A DNA stretch of 64,000 nucleotides from Anopheles merus (GCF_017562075.2 NW_024427727.1:1-64000), one strand, 5' to 3'. Shown: positions 22,460 to 32,625, counted from the stretch's first letter. Program-made: numbers and translations. The notes: a model not told the origin generated them from the letters alone.

Positions 22460-25116
22460 GATCAATTGTACACCAGTATCTCATAGTATACTTAAATCAA
22501 TTGTAAACTTCAACACTTTGGTCGAGTGTATCTCGTGCATTTGTCGCGCCACGGCTGTAGACCCGGCAGCAACAAAGTCAAGACAAACTCTTCCCCGGTA
22601 TGGATGGCGGTTTTAAGGTCTTTTTCTTATTATTATTCATGTCATTACGGTCTACGCGATCATGTTGGGCTTTTGGCTTGAGTACCACATCGCCATATAG
22701 TCAGCTCTTACTACGGCGGACGGTTCATGACCGGTTAGAACCAACGACGGGCACGCAGATGTGCGGAATGATGGCGGTGCCGCGGGACCGCTCCTATCCA
22801 GCGTGCAACTTGCATACTGCCACACTGTCTACTTCGTCGGGTGCAACGTAAGTCGGCAATTGGCGTGGCCAGAACGTTCCGAACGGTTCGTTACGAGACT
22901 GTAGTGTTGCTTGCGGGTCTCTTGCCGATCTGCCTGGCAATCAAGGAGGACACTCGAGTGCACAGTCGCCGTGGAACTGGTTTAAACAGTGCAATACGGA
23001 GGGAGGTGCGCCAGCGGTCCATGGAAGAGTGGCAAGCAACGTGGACGCAGACGCCGCCAACGAAAGAGCCAGCAGATACGTCAGGTGGACACACCGCGTA
23101 ATTCCGGACGTGGGATCCTGGCAGTCACGGAAACACGGAGACGTCACGTTCCACCTATCCCAGGTACTTTCCGGTCACGGTTTTTTCCGGGAGCACCTGT
23201 GCGGTATGCAGCTCACGTCGTCCCCGGACTGTACGCGATGCCCCGGCGTTGCGGAGAGCGCAGAACATGCTATGTTCGAGTGTCCGCGATTCGACTCAAC
23301 CCGAACAGAGCTGCTGCACGGAGTCGTCCCGGAAACGCTGCTTGAACACATGCTCCAGAGCCCAGAGAACTGGAGTAATGTATGTGAGGCCACCAAGCGG
23401 ATAACATCAGCGCTACAGGAGGATTGGGACGAAACCCGGCGAGAGCTGGCCGAACAAGGCGCCCCACGTGTGGGCGATAATCAACATAACCAAGAGAATG
23501 TCCGCACCTCGTGGTACAGTGCGAGGAACACCAGAGAAGAGCAACGGGGTAGACGCCACCCAACACCATCACCTCCACCCAGAGCGGTAGGGAGGCGGGC
23601 AGAAGTCCGATCTCTTGAGGAGCGCTATCGCAGGCAGCTACTGGTAGTTGAAGAGCGTCGGCGAATATCCGGCCACAGTGTCGGTGGAGTAATCTCGCAG
23701 GAGGATGGAACATTGGTCGAGGCGTCTCGACAAGGCATGAACGGTGCAGAAGAGACTGCAGCGACTGAGGCAGACGTGGCATCACGCTAGATGATGTTGG
23801 TGGTCTGTGGAGGATCTAGGGAGGACCAAAGTATGGTCAAAAGGGCGATCTCCGCATCCTGAGCGGCAGGGAGGACAAAACGAATATGAAAGGGAAAGAA
23901 GGGGGGAAATAAACATGTGTTAGGTGCCTGGCGCACGGGAAAGAGAGGCTCCGAGGAGCAGTAAAAGCCCTTCCTCATAGACCCCTCGCGGGGCAAGAGG
24001 GAAGGGAGTGGGCGAGGACAGGGGATATAATGTGTAAACCAATAAGAACAATAAAACCTGTCCGTGATCTAAAAAAAAAAAAACACTGTCTCCTGCCCGA
24101 TGCATACGCAGCAGGCAGGAGAAGGATGCACCTCACTATCAAAAGAAACACCGTCATGAACCAGCGGCGGATCAAACGGTAGGCGGTCTAGGCGGTCGCC
24201 GAAGATCTCTAGTCTGTAGTATGCCGTATGTTTACAAGTGGACAGAGTATTAGCGACAAGGGCCCGCGGAAAGATGGTCGTTGGAGCCCCGGGGCTGGAG
24301 AATCAATTGCCCCCCCCCCCTCCCCACCCCTATGGCGACAACAATTTTAGGGCCTGTTTCCGATGATCGTAGGGTTCCCATGCCCCCTCCCCTCACGCCA
24401 GCAATTTAAGTATACTGTTCAATCTCCCAACAGCTGTGTGCCAGTACCCCCTCCCCCCCCGTTCATCAGTTACCATTTACAGGGGCCTCAATTCGTCTTT
24501 CCGCCTTTCATGTACACCTTCCTTTCTTTGACCGATGGAACATAACATTGCGGAAGAAAACACATTTGGCGAAAGTGTTGCACACACACGCACGCTCACA
24601 CCCACGCGCAGATGGCTCAAGATATCTATGTAATCTACACCATACGAAACCAAAAGCTTAGGGTAACAAAGTTATCGAGCTGAACGTGTTAAGCATTAAG
24701 CATGACATGTCCCAGGGACTGCCAGTGGACTTTCCAGTATGCCGGTTTTACAATCATCTTGCGTTCTAGATGCCGGCGGAAAGGAAAGTTGATGAAAATC
24801 AGCGCCGGTCCGAACGGGTTGATGCGACTTAGGGTTCAGCGTATTCATTCCATAGTCATTTTTACATTCCAGCGATTGAACTCATTGCGCTTTTTAGGTT
24901 TGATTTGTGAAAATTAAACTTCATCACCGCAATGATTGTGAACGGCTTTTGTAAGCGCCACAACAGCTCGCGAGCATTGGCCATACGCGAGAAAGAGATA
25001 GCGCTATGGAGGGAAAAAGCACGGACGACGGCTGACAGCGATTGGCCGTCTGACGCACCAACACATCCAAACCTTCGACAGCGCGCTCAGGCGAGGGGTA
25101 TGAGGCGGAGCCGTTG
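22460..25116 (+). repeat. Repeat X, copy 1 (interrupted by a LINE)
   Basis: After removing the LINE at 22831-24083, this is nearly the same sequence as 30592-30836 plus 43739-44812. It has no convincing gene. A hAT-like end (CAGCGGCGGATCAAACGG, with TAGGCGG and GGGCCCGCGG) lies near 24160. Copy 1 has about 85 bp extra near 24730-24815. It is flanked on the right by a copia RT fragment and in both copies begins next to copia LTR or SINE sequence. Confidence 0.75.
22831..24083 (+). mobile_element. 5'-truncated R1-like LINE with poly(A) tail
   Basis: Inserted in repeat X: CACTGTCT is present on both sides (22823-22830 and 24084-24091), and the uninterrupted site is seen at about 43862. Only the end of ORF2 remains. 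ORF2 runs in one frame from about 22841 (MEEWQATW near 23020), shifts near 23045-23070, and continues to 23790 with RWTHRVIPDVGSW, FHLSQVLSGHGFF and a terminal Cys/His motif (CTRCPGVAESAEHAMFEC). This order is typical of the C-terminus of R1-clade RT proteins. A 3' UTR of about 280 bp ends in about 13 A residues (24071-24083). It is a dead insertion. Confidence 0.8.
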
Positions 25117-25310
25117 CAGTTGAGCAAAATACGTTCGAAATGAAAGATCTCGGACCAGCAAAAAGTTGCCTAGGGATCCGCATTACGTATTCGGAAGATG
25201 GAATAGCGCTGGATCAGGAAGCCTATATTGAAACAGTTTTAGCCAGGTTCATCATGGTTCTTCGAAAGCCACGTCCACTCCAATAAACACTGCCATCAAA
25301 CTTACGTCGA
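25117..25310 (+). pseudogene. Copia RT fragment
   Basis: Nearly identical to 46640-46830 of the decayed copia pol further right: EMKDLGPAKSCLGIRI, TYSEDGIALDQEAYIETVL. It is joined on the left to repeat X and on the right to a minus-strand copia gag. The right edge differs from the other copy near ACACTGCC. Confidence 0.75.
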
Positions 25311-25319
25311 AAATTTTCG

Positions 25320-25585
25320 AAATTCACAGACTCGTATGAAACCGGCATGGTCAGCATTAGGTGACACACAATGTCCTCCTCGTCCATTTTCGCACCGGTC
25401 GACTTGAGCTCTCGAATCAGTTTATCGAAACAAAGGAAGTGAGATTCCAGACTTGAAGATTCGTCATGCTTCATCTCCAGAAGTTTTCGCTTGAGCATGA
25501 ACCGGTTAGTCAAGCTCTTCCGTTCGAAAACTTCATTCAGTCCATCCCAAATTTCCTTCGGACTCTTCTTGTCCTTTATGTATTC
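25320..25585 (-). pseudogene. Old copia Gag, C-terminal half
   Basis: On the minus strand it reads EYIKDKKSPKEIWDGLNEVF then TNRFMLKRKLLEMKHDESSS and GAKMDEEDIVCHLMLTMPVS, the UBN2-type gag domain of Ty1/copia elements. The N-terminal half lies at 30165-30426. The two halves meet exactly at the target duplication of a solo LTR (ACCTG), so the gag was one piece before nested insertions. The C-terminal end is cut at about 25320 by the copia RT fragment. Confidence 0.8.
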
Positions 25586-25590
25586 CAGGT

Positions 25591-25612
25591 TTTTGTATCT
25601 TCGATCTACAAC
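25591..25612 (-). mobile_element. Solo LTR, right part (rest at 29968-30159)
   Basis: Together with 29968-30159 this forms a solo LTR of about 214 bp. It begins TGTTGGGAGCC on the minus strand and is flanked by ACCTG duplications (30160-30164 and 25586-25590, minus-strand reading) inside the old copia gag. The young copia is inserted in it. Confidence 0.7.
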
Positions 25613-25776
25613 TGTAAACGAAGTAGCCGTGTAATCGAAGTAGACTTTAATATGTGTAGGAACGATCGATTCATTTAGTCAGTCGCAAATCAACCATTGA
25701 CGAGAACGGTCGCATAAAAGAGAAACTTGTTAAAATAAAAAACTTCTAAAGTATTTCAAAGAACAGAGTTCCTTTA
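25613..25776 (+). repeat. 5' LTR of the young copia element
   Basis: 164 bp, TGTAAACGAAG...GTTCCTTTA. No difference was found on direct comparison with the 3' LTR at 29799-29962. ACAAC is duplicated on both sides (25608-25612 and 29963-29967). Identical LTRs indicate a recent insertion. Confidence 0.95.
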
Positions 25777-25790
25777 GGTTATGGGCTCCT
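25777..25790 (+). promoter_or_regulatory. Copia primer-binding site overlapping the Gag start
   Basis: GGTTATGGGCTCC directly follows the LTR and matches the copia-type site for initiator tRNA-Met (GGTTATGGGCCC) with one change. The Gag ATG (25781) lies inside it. Confidence 0.8.
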
Positions 25791-26344
25791 CAGTAAAGGA
25801 AGGTGCTGGCATTCCCCAGCTGAATGGAACGAACTACGGAAAATGGCGTTTTCGAGTTCGTTTGTTCTTGGAAGCTTCGGAAGTTTGGGAGGCGCTCGAA
25901 GAAGACGTTCCTGAGGCGGTCGGAGAACCGCGGAACAAGTTTTTGCGAATGGACCGGAAGGCAAAATCCTTGCTGGTTGGATTTGTTGGAGACGATTGTC
26001 TAGCCATAGTCGAAGAAAAGGGAACAGCCAAGGAAATGTGGAAAGCCCTTGAAGACACTTTTGCGAAGAAGTCGGGGGTAAGTCAGACGATCTTGCGCAA
26101 ACGGTTGGCCACGTTACGTATGAAGGAAGGATCGTCAATGCGAAACCATCTTGCCGAATTCGACGACCTGGTGCGTCAGTTGAAAACTGCAGGTGCAAAA
26201 ATGGAAACAAGCGATTTGGTCTCTCAACTCTTGATAACGTTGCCGAGCAGTTACGATCCATTAGTGACAGCTCTAGAAAACATGGACGATAAAGATCTCT
26301 CCCTAGAAATTGTGAAACATCGGTTGTTAGGTGAAGAAGCATAG
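25781..26344 (+). CDS. Young copia Gag, ending at an in-frame amber codon
   Basis: 187 residues. The start is ATG at 25781, only four bases after the LTR; the next Met is too far into the domain to be the start. NGTNYGKWRFRVRLFLEASE and MKEGSSMRNHLAEFDDLVRQ mark the UBN2-type copia Gag. TAG at 26342-26344 stops the frame. The same frame continues without shift through a zinc knuckle (CHRCGKVGHMQKDC) into Pol to 29803. Without that one stop, Gag-Pol would be one 1,340-codon polyprotein, the usual copia arrangement. The stop lies before the nucleocapsid, not between Gag and Pol, so a simple nonsense change is more likely than programmed suppression. Confidence 0.9.
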   Translation: MGSSVKEGAGIPQLNGTNYGKWRFRVRLFLEASEVWEALEEDVPEAVGEPRNKFLRMDRKAKSLLVGFVGDDCLAIVEEKGTAKEMWKALEDTFAKKSGVSQTILRKRLATLRMKEGSSMRNHLAEFDDLVRQLKTAGAKMETSDLVSQLLITLPSSYDPLVTALENMDDKDLSLEIVKHRLLGEEA

Positions 26345-29300
26345 AGAACAGATCGAGCAGACTACTGTGGCGAAGAAAAATCAACAGCTTTTGTCGGTGG
26401 AAGTTTTCAGAAGAAAAAGTTCAAAGGGAAATGTCATCGTTGCGGAAAAGTAGGCCACATGCAAAAGGATTGTCGATCCAAAATGCAAGACAGAAACGCC
26501 AACTCTGTCTTGGCAGAGAAAACTGTAAGTTTTATGGTGAAATCGCAGCTTCAAATCGGAGAAAAAGAGCTCGCAGTAGACTCTTTCATCGTTGATTCTG
26601 GATGCAGTGACCACTTGATCAACAACAGAAAATATTTGAAGAATATAAGGAAACTTAACGAACCGTTCGTCGTGGACGTTGCCAAACACGGTGTAACTTT
26701 GGTAGGCGAATACGAAGGTAGCGTTACAGGAAAAACCAATGAAGGCGTTACGGTGGAAATCAAGAACGTAATTTACCTACCGGAGTTGAGAAGTAACCTA
26801 CTTTCTGTCAAGAAAATGTCGGAAGCTGGAATTGATGTTCTCTTCACTCGCGAAAATGGCTGTGAGAAGGCTATAATGAAACACAAGAAGGAAGTGATTG
26901 CTGTAGCTCATATGCGGCGAAACCTTTACGAGTTGCAACTAGAGCTGGAGACGACTGGATCATCTGCAAGTATGTGTACATCTGAGGTGAGTACACTATG
27001 GCACCGTCGTCTTGGACATGCAAGTCAACACTCTATGGACACTTTAGTGCGGCATAATATGGCAGTTGGTTTAGATCCAAAGCCTAAGCAGGTTGGTTTT
27101 TGCGACACGTGCGTTCTCGGGAAACTTTGTAGAGAACCGTTTGATGGCAACCGAGTACGAGCCACGCGCCCACTAGAGAGGATACATTCAGATGTGTGTG
27201 GTCCTATTGATCCTGTTGCATGGAAAGGATCCAAATATTTTGTTAGCTTCGTAGATGATTTCACGCACTTTGCGGTAGTATATCCAATTAAAAGAAAGTC
27301 TGAGGTATTTGAGCGATTCAAAGAGTATGAAGCAATGGCAACAGCTCACTTCGAGAGAAAAATAAGCAAAATAACCGTAGATCAGGGCCGAGAATATTGT
27401 TCCAGTGAGCAGCTAACATATTACAAGCAAAAAGGAATTCAATTGCAGTGTACGGTAGCCTACTCTCCACTACAGAATGGTGTTGCAGAACGATTTAACA
27501 GAACGTTGGTTGAGAAGGTCAGAACCATACTTATTGATTCTAACATGCCAAAGCGAATGTGGTCAGAGGCGGTGTTGACGGCTACATATTTGATAAACCG
27601 CAGCCCAACAAGCGCGTTAGAGGGCTATATGACACCTGCTGAATGTTGGCTGAAGGTAAAACCAGATTTTAGAAAGCTGCGAATTTTTGGATGTAAGGTT
27701 TTTACTTGGATCCCGGACCAGAAAAGAAAGAAACTGGACAATAAGTGTGTTGAAGGAATAATGGTCGGCTATGCTCCGAACGGTTATCGTATTTGGGATC
27801 GAAGATCTGAGAAGATTATCATCGCGCGAGACGTTAAGTTCGATGAGAAGTGCTTCCCGTTTTGTCAAATGAAGGATGTTGAAAATCACGATAAACAAAT
27901 TATTTCTATCCGTTTTCAGCAAGAGGGGGAAACGGAGGATAATAATAATGATGCTGTTAACGTAGAAGAAATCAACACCAACATGGATGAACACGATGAC
28001 GCCGCCAATATCACGCAAGCATTTCAAGATGTCGCACGTAATGATGAAAACGAAACCACACCGCATGATGATTTTTATGAAAATAACGAGGAATATCGCG
28101 ATGCAATATGTGATGATGAATCTCGCGAAACTGGCGAAAGCGAACAATCAATAGCAACACGACATAGTGAACGAGAACGAAGGCTCCCGAGAAAATTTCG
28201 TGATTATTTCACTGGCTTTAGTGCAACAGCTGGAAGAAATAGACAGTTGTCAACTGAACCACCATGTGCGTACAGCGAAATCGTGGATCGGGAAGATTGT
28301 ACATTATGGATGGAAGCTATTGAGGATGAATTGTTGTCAATGAAAACAAACGATGTTTGGGCATTAGTGAAGCGACCGACATCGTGTAGACCATTGAAAT
28401 CCAAGTGGGTATTTCGTGTAAAGGAGGATGAGAATGGTAATCCAGTGAAGTATAAAGCCCGACTAGTAGTGAAGGGTTTTCTGCAGAAGCCTGGAATGGA
28501 TTATCACGAAACATACGCGCCGGTGGCAAAACTAACAACAATTCGAACAATACTGGCCGTTGGTATCCAAAAGGGATGTTATTTTCATCAAATGGATGTC
28601 AAAACAGCATTCCTTCACGGCGAGCTTCAAGAAGAAATTTATATGGAAGTTCCACATGGCGTAGAAGCTGCTCCGGGTATGGTGTGCCGTTTGAAAAAAT
28701 CGTTGTATGGGCTAAAGCAATCCCCCCGTTGCTGGAATGAAAAATTCAATGACGCACTGTTGCAGCTAGAATTTGTTCGTTCCAAGCATGACTACTGCCT
28801 TTACACTTGGCTCAACAAAGAAGGTAACGATTTCATATATATTGTACTATATGTCGATGATTTGATAATAGCAGGCACAAACAAAAATACCATCATGGAG
28901 CTGAAATTTAAACTATTGGAAATATTCGAGATGAAGGATTGTGGAACTTTAAAATATTTTTTGGGAATCAAGATCGACTACGATAAAAATGCAGGAATTA
29001 TGCAGTTGTCACAAGTTGCCAATATCGATCGACTTCTTGAAAAATTTGGAATGGCAGATTGTAATTCTTCAAGAACACCTATGGAGAAAGGTCTGAAACT
29101 TGGAACAGAAGATGCCGGTATAACAGAACCTTACCGTGAGCTTTTGGGAAGTCTCATGTACGTTATGATGTCCACCCGTCCGGATATCTGTTATCCTGTT
29201 GGATATATGGGTCGTTTTCAACAGAATTCTGGACACCAACACTGGATCGCGCTCAAGCGAATTGTACGGTATCTCCAAGGAACAAAGAATTTGGTACTGA

Positions 29301-29803
29301 CTTTGAAAAGGAACGAACAAATCGAACAACTCGTTGGATTTGCAGATGCAGACTGGGCAGCCGATACTGTTGATCGAAAATCAGTTAGTGGCTACATATT
29401 CAAGGTTTATGGAAACACAGTTTCATGGTCAAGCAAAAAACAAACAATTGTAGCCACATCATCCAGTGAAGCTGAATATGTCGCTTTAAGTGCTGCTACG
29501 GCTGAAGCTATATGGTTGAAGGGACTTTTGGAGGATCTTGGACTAAGATTTATAAAACCTGTCCCAATATTTGAAGATAACAGAGGATGTATCGGTATGT
29601 CGAAAAATTTAGAATGTAAACGGGTCAAGCACATAGATATCAAATACCATTTTGTGCGGGACCATATTGCAAAAGAAAACATAATCGTTGAACCTATTTC
29701 AACTTTGAATCAACTAGCAGATATTTTTACTAAAGCTTTAGAAGCTGGTCGATTCGAAGTCCTCAGGAAGAAACTTGGAGTGAACGATCGAGAGGGGGTG
29801 TAA
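26345..29803 (+). CDS. Young copia Pol: nucleocapsid, protease, integrase, RT, RNase H
   Basis: Open from just after the amber codon to TAA at 29801-29803 (first in-frame ATG 26459). Domains in order: CCHC knuckle (CHRCGKVGHMQKDC); protease with FIVDSGCSDHLIN; GAG-pre-integrase with LWHRRLGHAS; integrase core with HSDVCGP, DQGREYC and NGVAERFNRTL supplying D, D and E; RT with WVFRVKEDENGNPVKYKARL, MDVKTAFLHG and YVDDLIIAG; RNase H with GFADADWAADTVDRKSVSGY, SSEAEYVALS and KHIDIKYHFVRD. All catalytic residues checked are present. The stop codon uses bases of the 3' LTR. With identical LTRs this is the youngest element in the window. Confidence 0.95.
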   Translation, partial: RTDRADYCGEEKSTAFVGGSFQKKKFKGKCHRCGKVGHMQKDCRSKMQDRNANSVLAEKTVSFMVKSQLQIGEKELAVDSFIVDSGCSDHLINNRKYLKNIRKLNEPFVVDVAKHGVTLVGEYEGSVTGKTNEGVTVEIKNVIYLPELRSNLLSVKKMSEAGIDVLFTRENGCEKAIMKHKKEVIAVAHMRRNLYELQLELETTGSSASMCTSEVSTLWHRRLGHASQHSMDTLVRHNMAVGLDPKPKQVGFCDTCVLGKLCREPFDGNRVRATRPLERIHSDVCGPIDPVAWKGSKYFVSFVDDFTHFAVVYPIKRKSEVFERFKEYEAMATAHFERKISKITVDQGREYCSSEQLTYYKQKGIQLQCTVAYSPLQNGVAERFNRTLVEKVRTILIDSNMPKRMWSEAVLTATYLINRSPTSALEGYMTPAECWLKVKPDFRKLRIFGCKVFTWIPDQKRKKLDNKCVEGIMVGYAPNGYRIWDRRSEKIIIARDVKFDEKCFPFCQMKDVENHDKQIISIRFQQEGETEDNNNDAVNVEEINTNMDEHDDAANITQAFQDVARNDENETTPHDDFYENNEEYRDAICDDESRETGESEQSIATRHSERERRLPRKFRDYFTGFSATAGRNRQLSTEPPCAYSEIVDREDCTLWMEAIEDELLSMKTNDVWALVKRPTSCRPLKSKWVFRVKEDENGNPVKYKARLVVKGFLQKPGMDYHETYAPVAKLTTIRTILAVGIQKGCYFHQMDVKTAFLHGELQEEIYMEVPHGVEAAPGMVCRLKKSLYGLKQSPRCWNEKFNDALLQLEFVRSKHDYCLYTWLNKEGNDFIYIVLYVDDLIIAGTNKNTIMELKFKLLEIFEMKDCGTLKYFLGIKIDYDKNAGIMQLSQVANIDRLLEKFGMADCNSSRTPMEKGLKLGTEDAGITEPYRELLGSLMYVMMSTRPDICYPVGYMGRFQQNSGHQHWIALKRIVRYLQGTKNLVLTLKRNEQIEQLVGFADADWAADTVDRKSVSGYIFKVYGNTVSWSSKKQTIVATSSSEAEYVALSAATAEAIWLKGLLEDLGLRFIKPVPIFEDNRGCIGMSKNLECKRVKHIDIKYHFVRDHIAKENIIVEPISTLNQLADIFTKALEAGRFEVLRKKLGVNDREGV

Positions 29804-29962
29804 ACGAAGTAGCCGTGTAATCGAAGTAGACTTTAATATGTGTAGGAACGATCGATTCATTTAGTCAGTCGCAAATCAACCATTGACGAGAACGGTCGCA
29901 TAAAAGAGAAACTTGTTAAAATAAAAAACTTCTAAAGTATTTCAAAGAACAGAGTTCCTTTA
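29799..29962 (+). repeat. 3' LTR of the young copia element
   Basis: 164 bp identical to the 5' LTR; preceded by a polypurine tract GAGAGGGGG and followed by the target duplication ACAAC. The first bases also encode the end of Pol. Confidence 0.95.
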
Positions 29963-29967
29963 ACAAC

Positions 29968-30159
29968 AATAACTTTTATTAATATAATGTAATATTTTAC
30001 ACACGGACCAAACGATACGTCCTTTGCCTTAGCCGGTCGGGAGAGAAGAGAGCGATCTCTCTATCCCGAAGAGCGTCGATCGTGCTTTCACGCATACGGT
30101 CGCCTAACATCGGGCGCATGACGAACTCTGTCAAGGCTTGTACAGGGTGGCTCCCAACA
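29968..30159 (-). mobile_element. Solo LTR, left-on-minus part
   Basis: It starts TGTTGGGAGCCACC at 30159 on the minus strand and continues, after the young copia, at 25612-25591. It has no internal element, so recombination between two LTRs probably removed it. Confidence 0.7.
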
Positions 30160-30164
30160 CAGGT

Positions 30165-30426
30165 GACTATCGGCGACACCTCCGATCAGGACCGAACGAC
30201 ACTTGTTGTCCTGTTTATTTCGGAACGCCTTCTGCTCCTCCTTCTCCTTCTTTACAGCCGCTGTATCCTCATGCACGATTTCCCAGAAGTCTTCTTCCTC
30301 CGCTTCCTTCTCGACACAGTGCGCGATTTCCAACTGTTCCAGGGACGCCAATATCCTGAACTTCCAATTATTGAAACCCGTTCCGTCGAAAGGCTTGATC
30401 TTGAGGAACTTCTCTTCGTCTCCCAT
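30165..30426 (-). pseudogene. Old copia Gag, N-terminal half
   Basis: ATG at 30426; MGDEEKFLKIKPFDGTGFNN, then KFRILASLEQ and KCRSVLIGGVADSHL, typical of the N-terminus of copia Gag. At HL (GATAGTCACCTG) the frame is broken by the solo LTR; the natural continuation EYIKDKK is at 25585. Upstream a copia primer site lies 65 bp away. Confidence 0.85.
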
Positions 30427-30490
30427 CGTGAGGATTTATTCGAATGACTTAAAGAATCTTCAAGGCTTGAATTGGGTTATCCTGGGTTAT

Positions 30491-30590
30491 ACTGGGCCCA
30501 TAACCTATTAACAGAGCTAAAACACCTTTACTGGTTGATGGAATAATCATTTTATTAACTACATTCTGTTAACACTATTTCATAGAGTAC
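30491..30590 (-). repeat. Old copia LTR end and primer-binding site
   Basis: On the minus strand, GGTTATGGGCCCAGT (30505-30491) is a perfect copia initiator-tRNA-Met primer site. It is preceded by LTR sequence that recurs near 22190-22320. It belongs to the old gag at 30165-30426. The outer LTR boundary is not determined. Confidence 0.75.
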
Positions 30591-30591
30591 T

Positions 30592-30836
30592 ATGATCAAT
30601 TGTACACCAGTATCTCATAGTATACTTAAATCAATTGTAAACTTCAACACTTTGGTCGAGTGTATCCCGTGCATTTGTCGCGCCACGGCTGTAGACCCGG
30701 CAGCAACAAAGTCAAGACAAACTCTTCCCCGGTATGGATGGCGGTTTTAAGGTCTTTTTCTTATTATTATTCATGTCATTACGGTCTACGCGATCATGTT
30801 GGCCTTTTCAGGGCTTGAGTACCACATCGCCATATA
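30592..30836 (+). repeat. Repeat X, copy 2, left part
   Basis: Same sequence as 22460-22700 (GATCAATTGTACACCAGTAT ...). It is interrupted at 30836 by the Harbinger element with duplication of ATA and continues at 43739. Confidence 0.8.
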
Positions 30837-31418
30837 AGGCCCGATTATTAAACACAAATTGTAAAGACAAGTTGTCAAAATCGGAAGATTTGTATTATGA
30901 CATCCGTTTGTGTTGTGTGTTGGAAAATTTGTTTTGACGAAACACAAACTCACAAGCACACTGCCAGGATATCTATTATGAAACACAAACGGAAATCCAA
31001 AACTGTCAAACTGCTTTCCGTCAGCTGTTTGCCACGGAAAGGCGCCAATCTCAGATTGTTTGTTGTTTGTGTTGTGTCGGTCAGAGTGGGTGCTGTTGCT
31101 TTCACGACAAAATGTAAGTATTTTATTTCAGAAATAATCAAATTTTATCATTTTTAACAAAAATTTGTATACCGCCATATCCATACAAATGGTGATATCC
31201 TGAATATACTGGTAACGTGCTGCTTTTACGGCTTAAGAAGCTGCTGGTATTTCCTTCTTCTGCTGTTGTTCGATGATAGTCGAAAGCTGAAGGGCATGCG
31301 CACCTGATTTGCGTTCGACAGCAATGGATCCCAGCTACTTCTTCAGTTAGCAACTTCTCCAACAACCAACAGCATAAGCAAATGTTATTAACACATCTAA
31401 TACTGTATACACTTTTAG

Positions 31419-32180
31419 GAATAACAAGGACGCCCGGACATCGCGAACCCAGTACCAACAAATGGTAGATGAGTTGGAAAAGGTCCCTGACATCGCCAGA
31501 GGGATGTACAAAGGTGACCAGACCGCTTTCTGGGAGGAAATGGCTGAGCACCTTAACGCCCTGGGACCGCCGATAAGAACGGGTGCAACGTGGAAGCGGG
31601 TAAGATTAAAAGAGCAACACAACATATTTACATGTTGCTTTTAATGTTCGCTGTTTGTTTTACAGGTGTGGTTCGATTACAAATGTGCGGTAAAAAAAAA
31701 TTGCGTTTGAATAAAGCATCTCTGTTGGCCACTGGTGGCGGTCCGTTCCAGCAAAGGCCATTGAACGACGTAGAAGAAAGAGTGGCCGATTTAACTAATT
31801 TGAAGGCCACAATAGAAGGCAAAGCAGGCCGCTCTTTTGGAAATTTGAACGACGACAACAACAACAACAACAACAACAACAACCAATTGTTGCCAATTAG
31901 CATAGATCAGCCAAACAACGGCAGCGAGGCGCCAAACAACGGCAGCGAGGCGCCAAACAATGAGCAGAGTACTGTAACGGAAAAAGCAAAGAGAAAACGA
32001 AGTCGGAAGCGGCAGAACACGGAAGCGGTGTTGCGTCAAAATCAGGAGCTTCTTGACCTAATGAAAAAAAATATTCAAGCTCAAAAGGAGTCCACAGCCG
32101 CGTTGAATAGGGCAGTTGTGATATTGGAAAATATCACAGATTTGTTAAAAGAGGCTGCTGAACGCAAATCCGATTTGTGA
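31419..32180 (+). CDS. Harbinger Myb/SANT-like DNA-binding protein (one intron; upstream exon not resolved)
   Basis: An acceptor-like TTTTAG ends at 31418. The exon reads RTSRTQYQQMVDELEKVPDI...FWEEMAEHLN. A 66-bp intron (CGG|gtaagatt...gttttacag|GTG, 31600-31665) is removed, giving TWKRVWFDYKCAVKKKLRLN and ATGGGP, a trihelix/Myb-like fold of the kind found in the second Harbinger protein. Then come an Asn run from (AAC)n, two PNNGSEA repeats, a basic cluster (KAKRKRSRKRQ) as a likely nuclear signal, and a C-terminal coiled coil. In Harbinger systems this protein binds the subterminal repeats and helps the transposase enter the nucleus. No lesion is seen, but the first exon could not be assigned. 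Confidence 0.75.
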
Positions 32181-32350
32181 TTTTAGTTGTTTAGTTGTTG
32201 TGATAAGATTTTAGTTGTTAGTTAGCGTTTAATGTACTTATTAAGTGAATTATGCGAACTGTGATGAATTAACTCTTTTTGTGATGCAAACATATGTGAT
32301 GGACTTAAAAAAATAAATGAACTTGACCACTAGCTAAGTTGCGTTGCCTT

Positions 32351-32625
32351 TTATTCATCTGAGCTTAGCTCTTCCAATCCATACGCAATACACATGTTGT
32401 GTAAGATGCAACATACGTTCGTTATTTGAGTTGCTTTTAACGGGGTGTAGTGCAACTGTCGAGCACCTAACAAACACCTAAATCTATTTTTGAGCAACCC
32501 GATCATGCGCTCCACTATTTCTCTACCTAAAGAATGGTTTTAATTAAAGGCAGCTTCTGGTGTGCTTGGAGCAGGATTACGTTTTGGTGTTATTAACCAT
32601 GATTTTGACGGGTATCCAGCATCAC
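32351..32625 (-). pseudogene. Harbinger DDE transposase, last exon (one nonsense codon)
   Basis: The acceptor ttctcacag| precedes 32625. The exon reads GDAGYPSKSWLITPKRNP, then NHSLGREIVERMIGLLKNRF, RCLLGARQLHYTPL and CCILHNMC, matching the C-terminus of HARBI1-type transposases, including the third acidic residue region (REIVERM). TAA at 32540-32542 interrupts it where Glu or Lys is usual. The exon is separated from exon 3 (42786-42709) by the intron that received the BEL element. The final stop is at 32351-32353. Confidence 0.8.

Noticed and set aside
24936..25123. Small basic protein shared by both repeat X copies (near 24.9 and 44.6 kb)
   Set aside because: Short, differs at its end between copies, and is open in other frames too; no support for translation.
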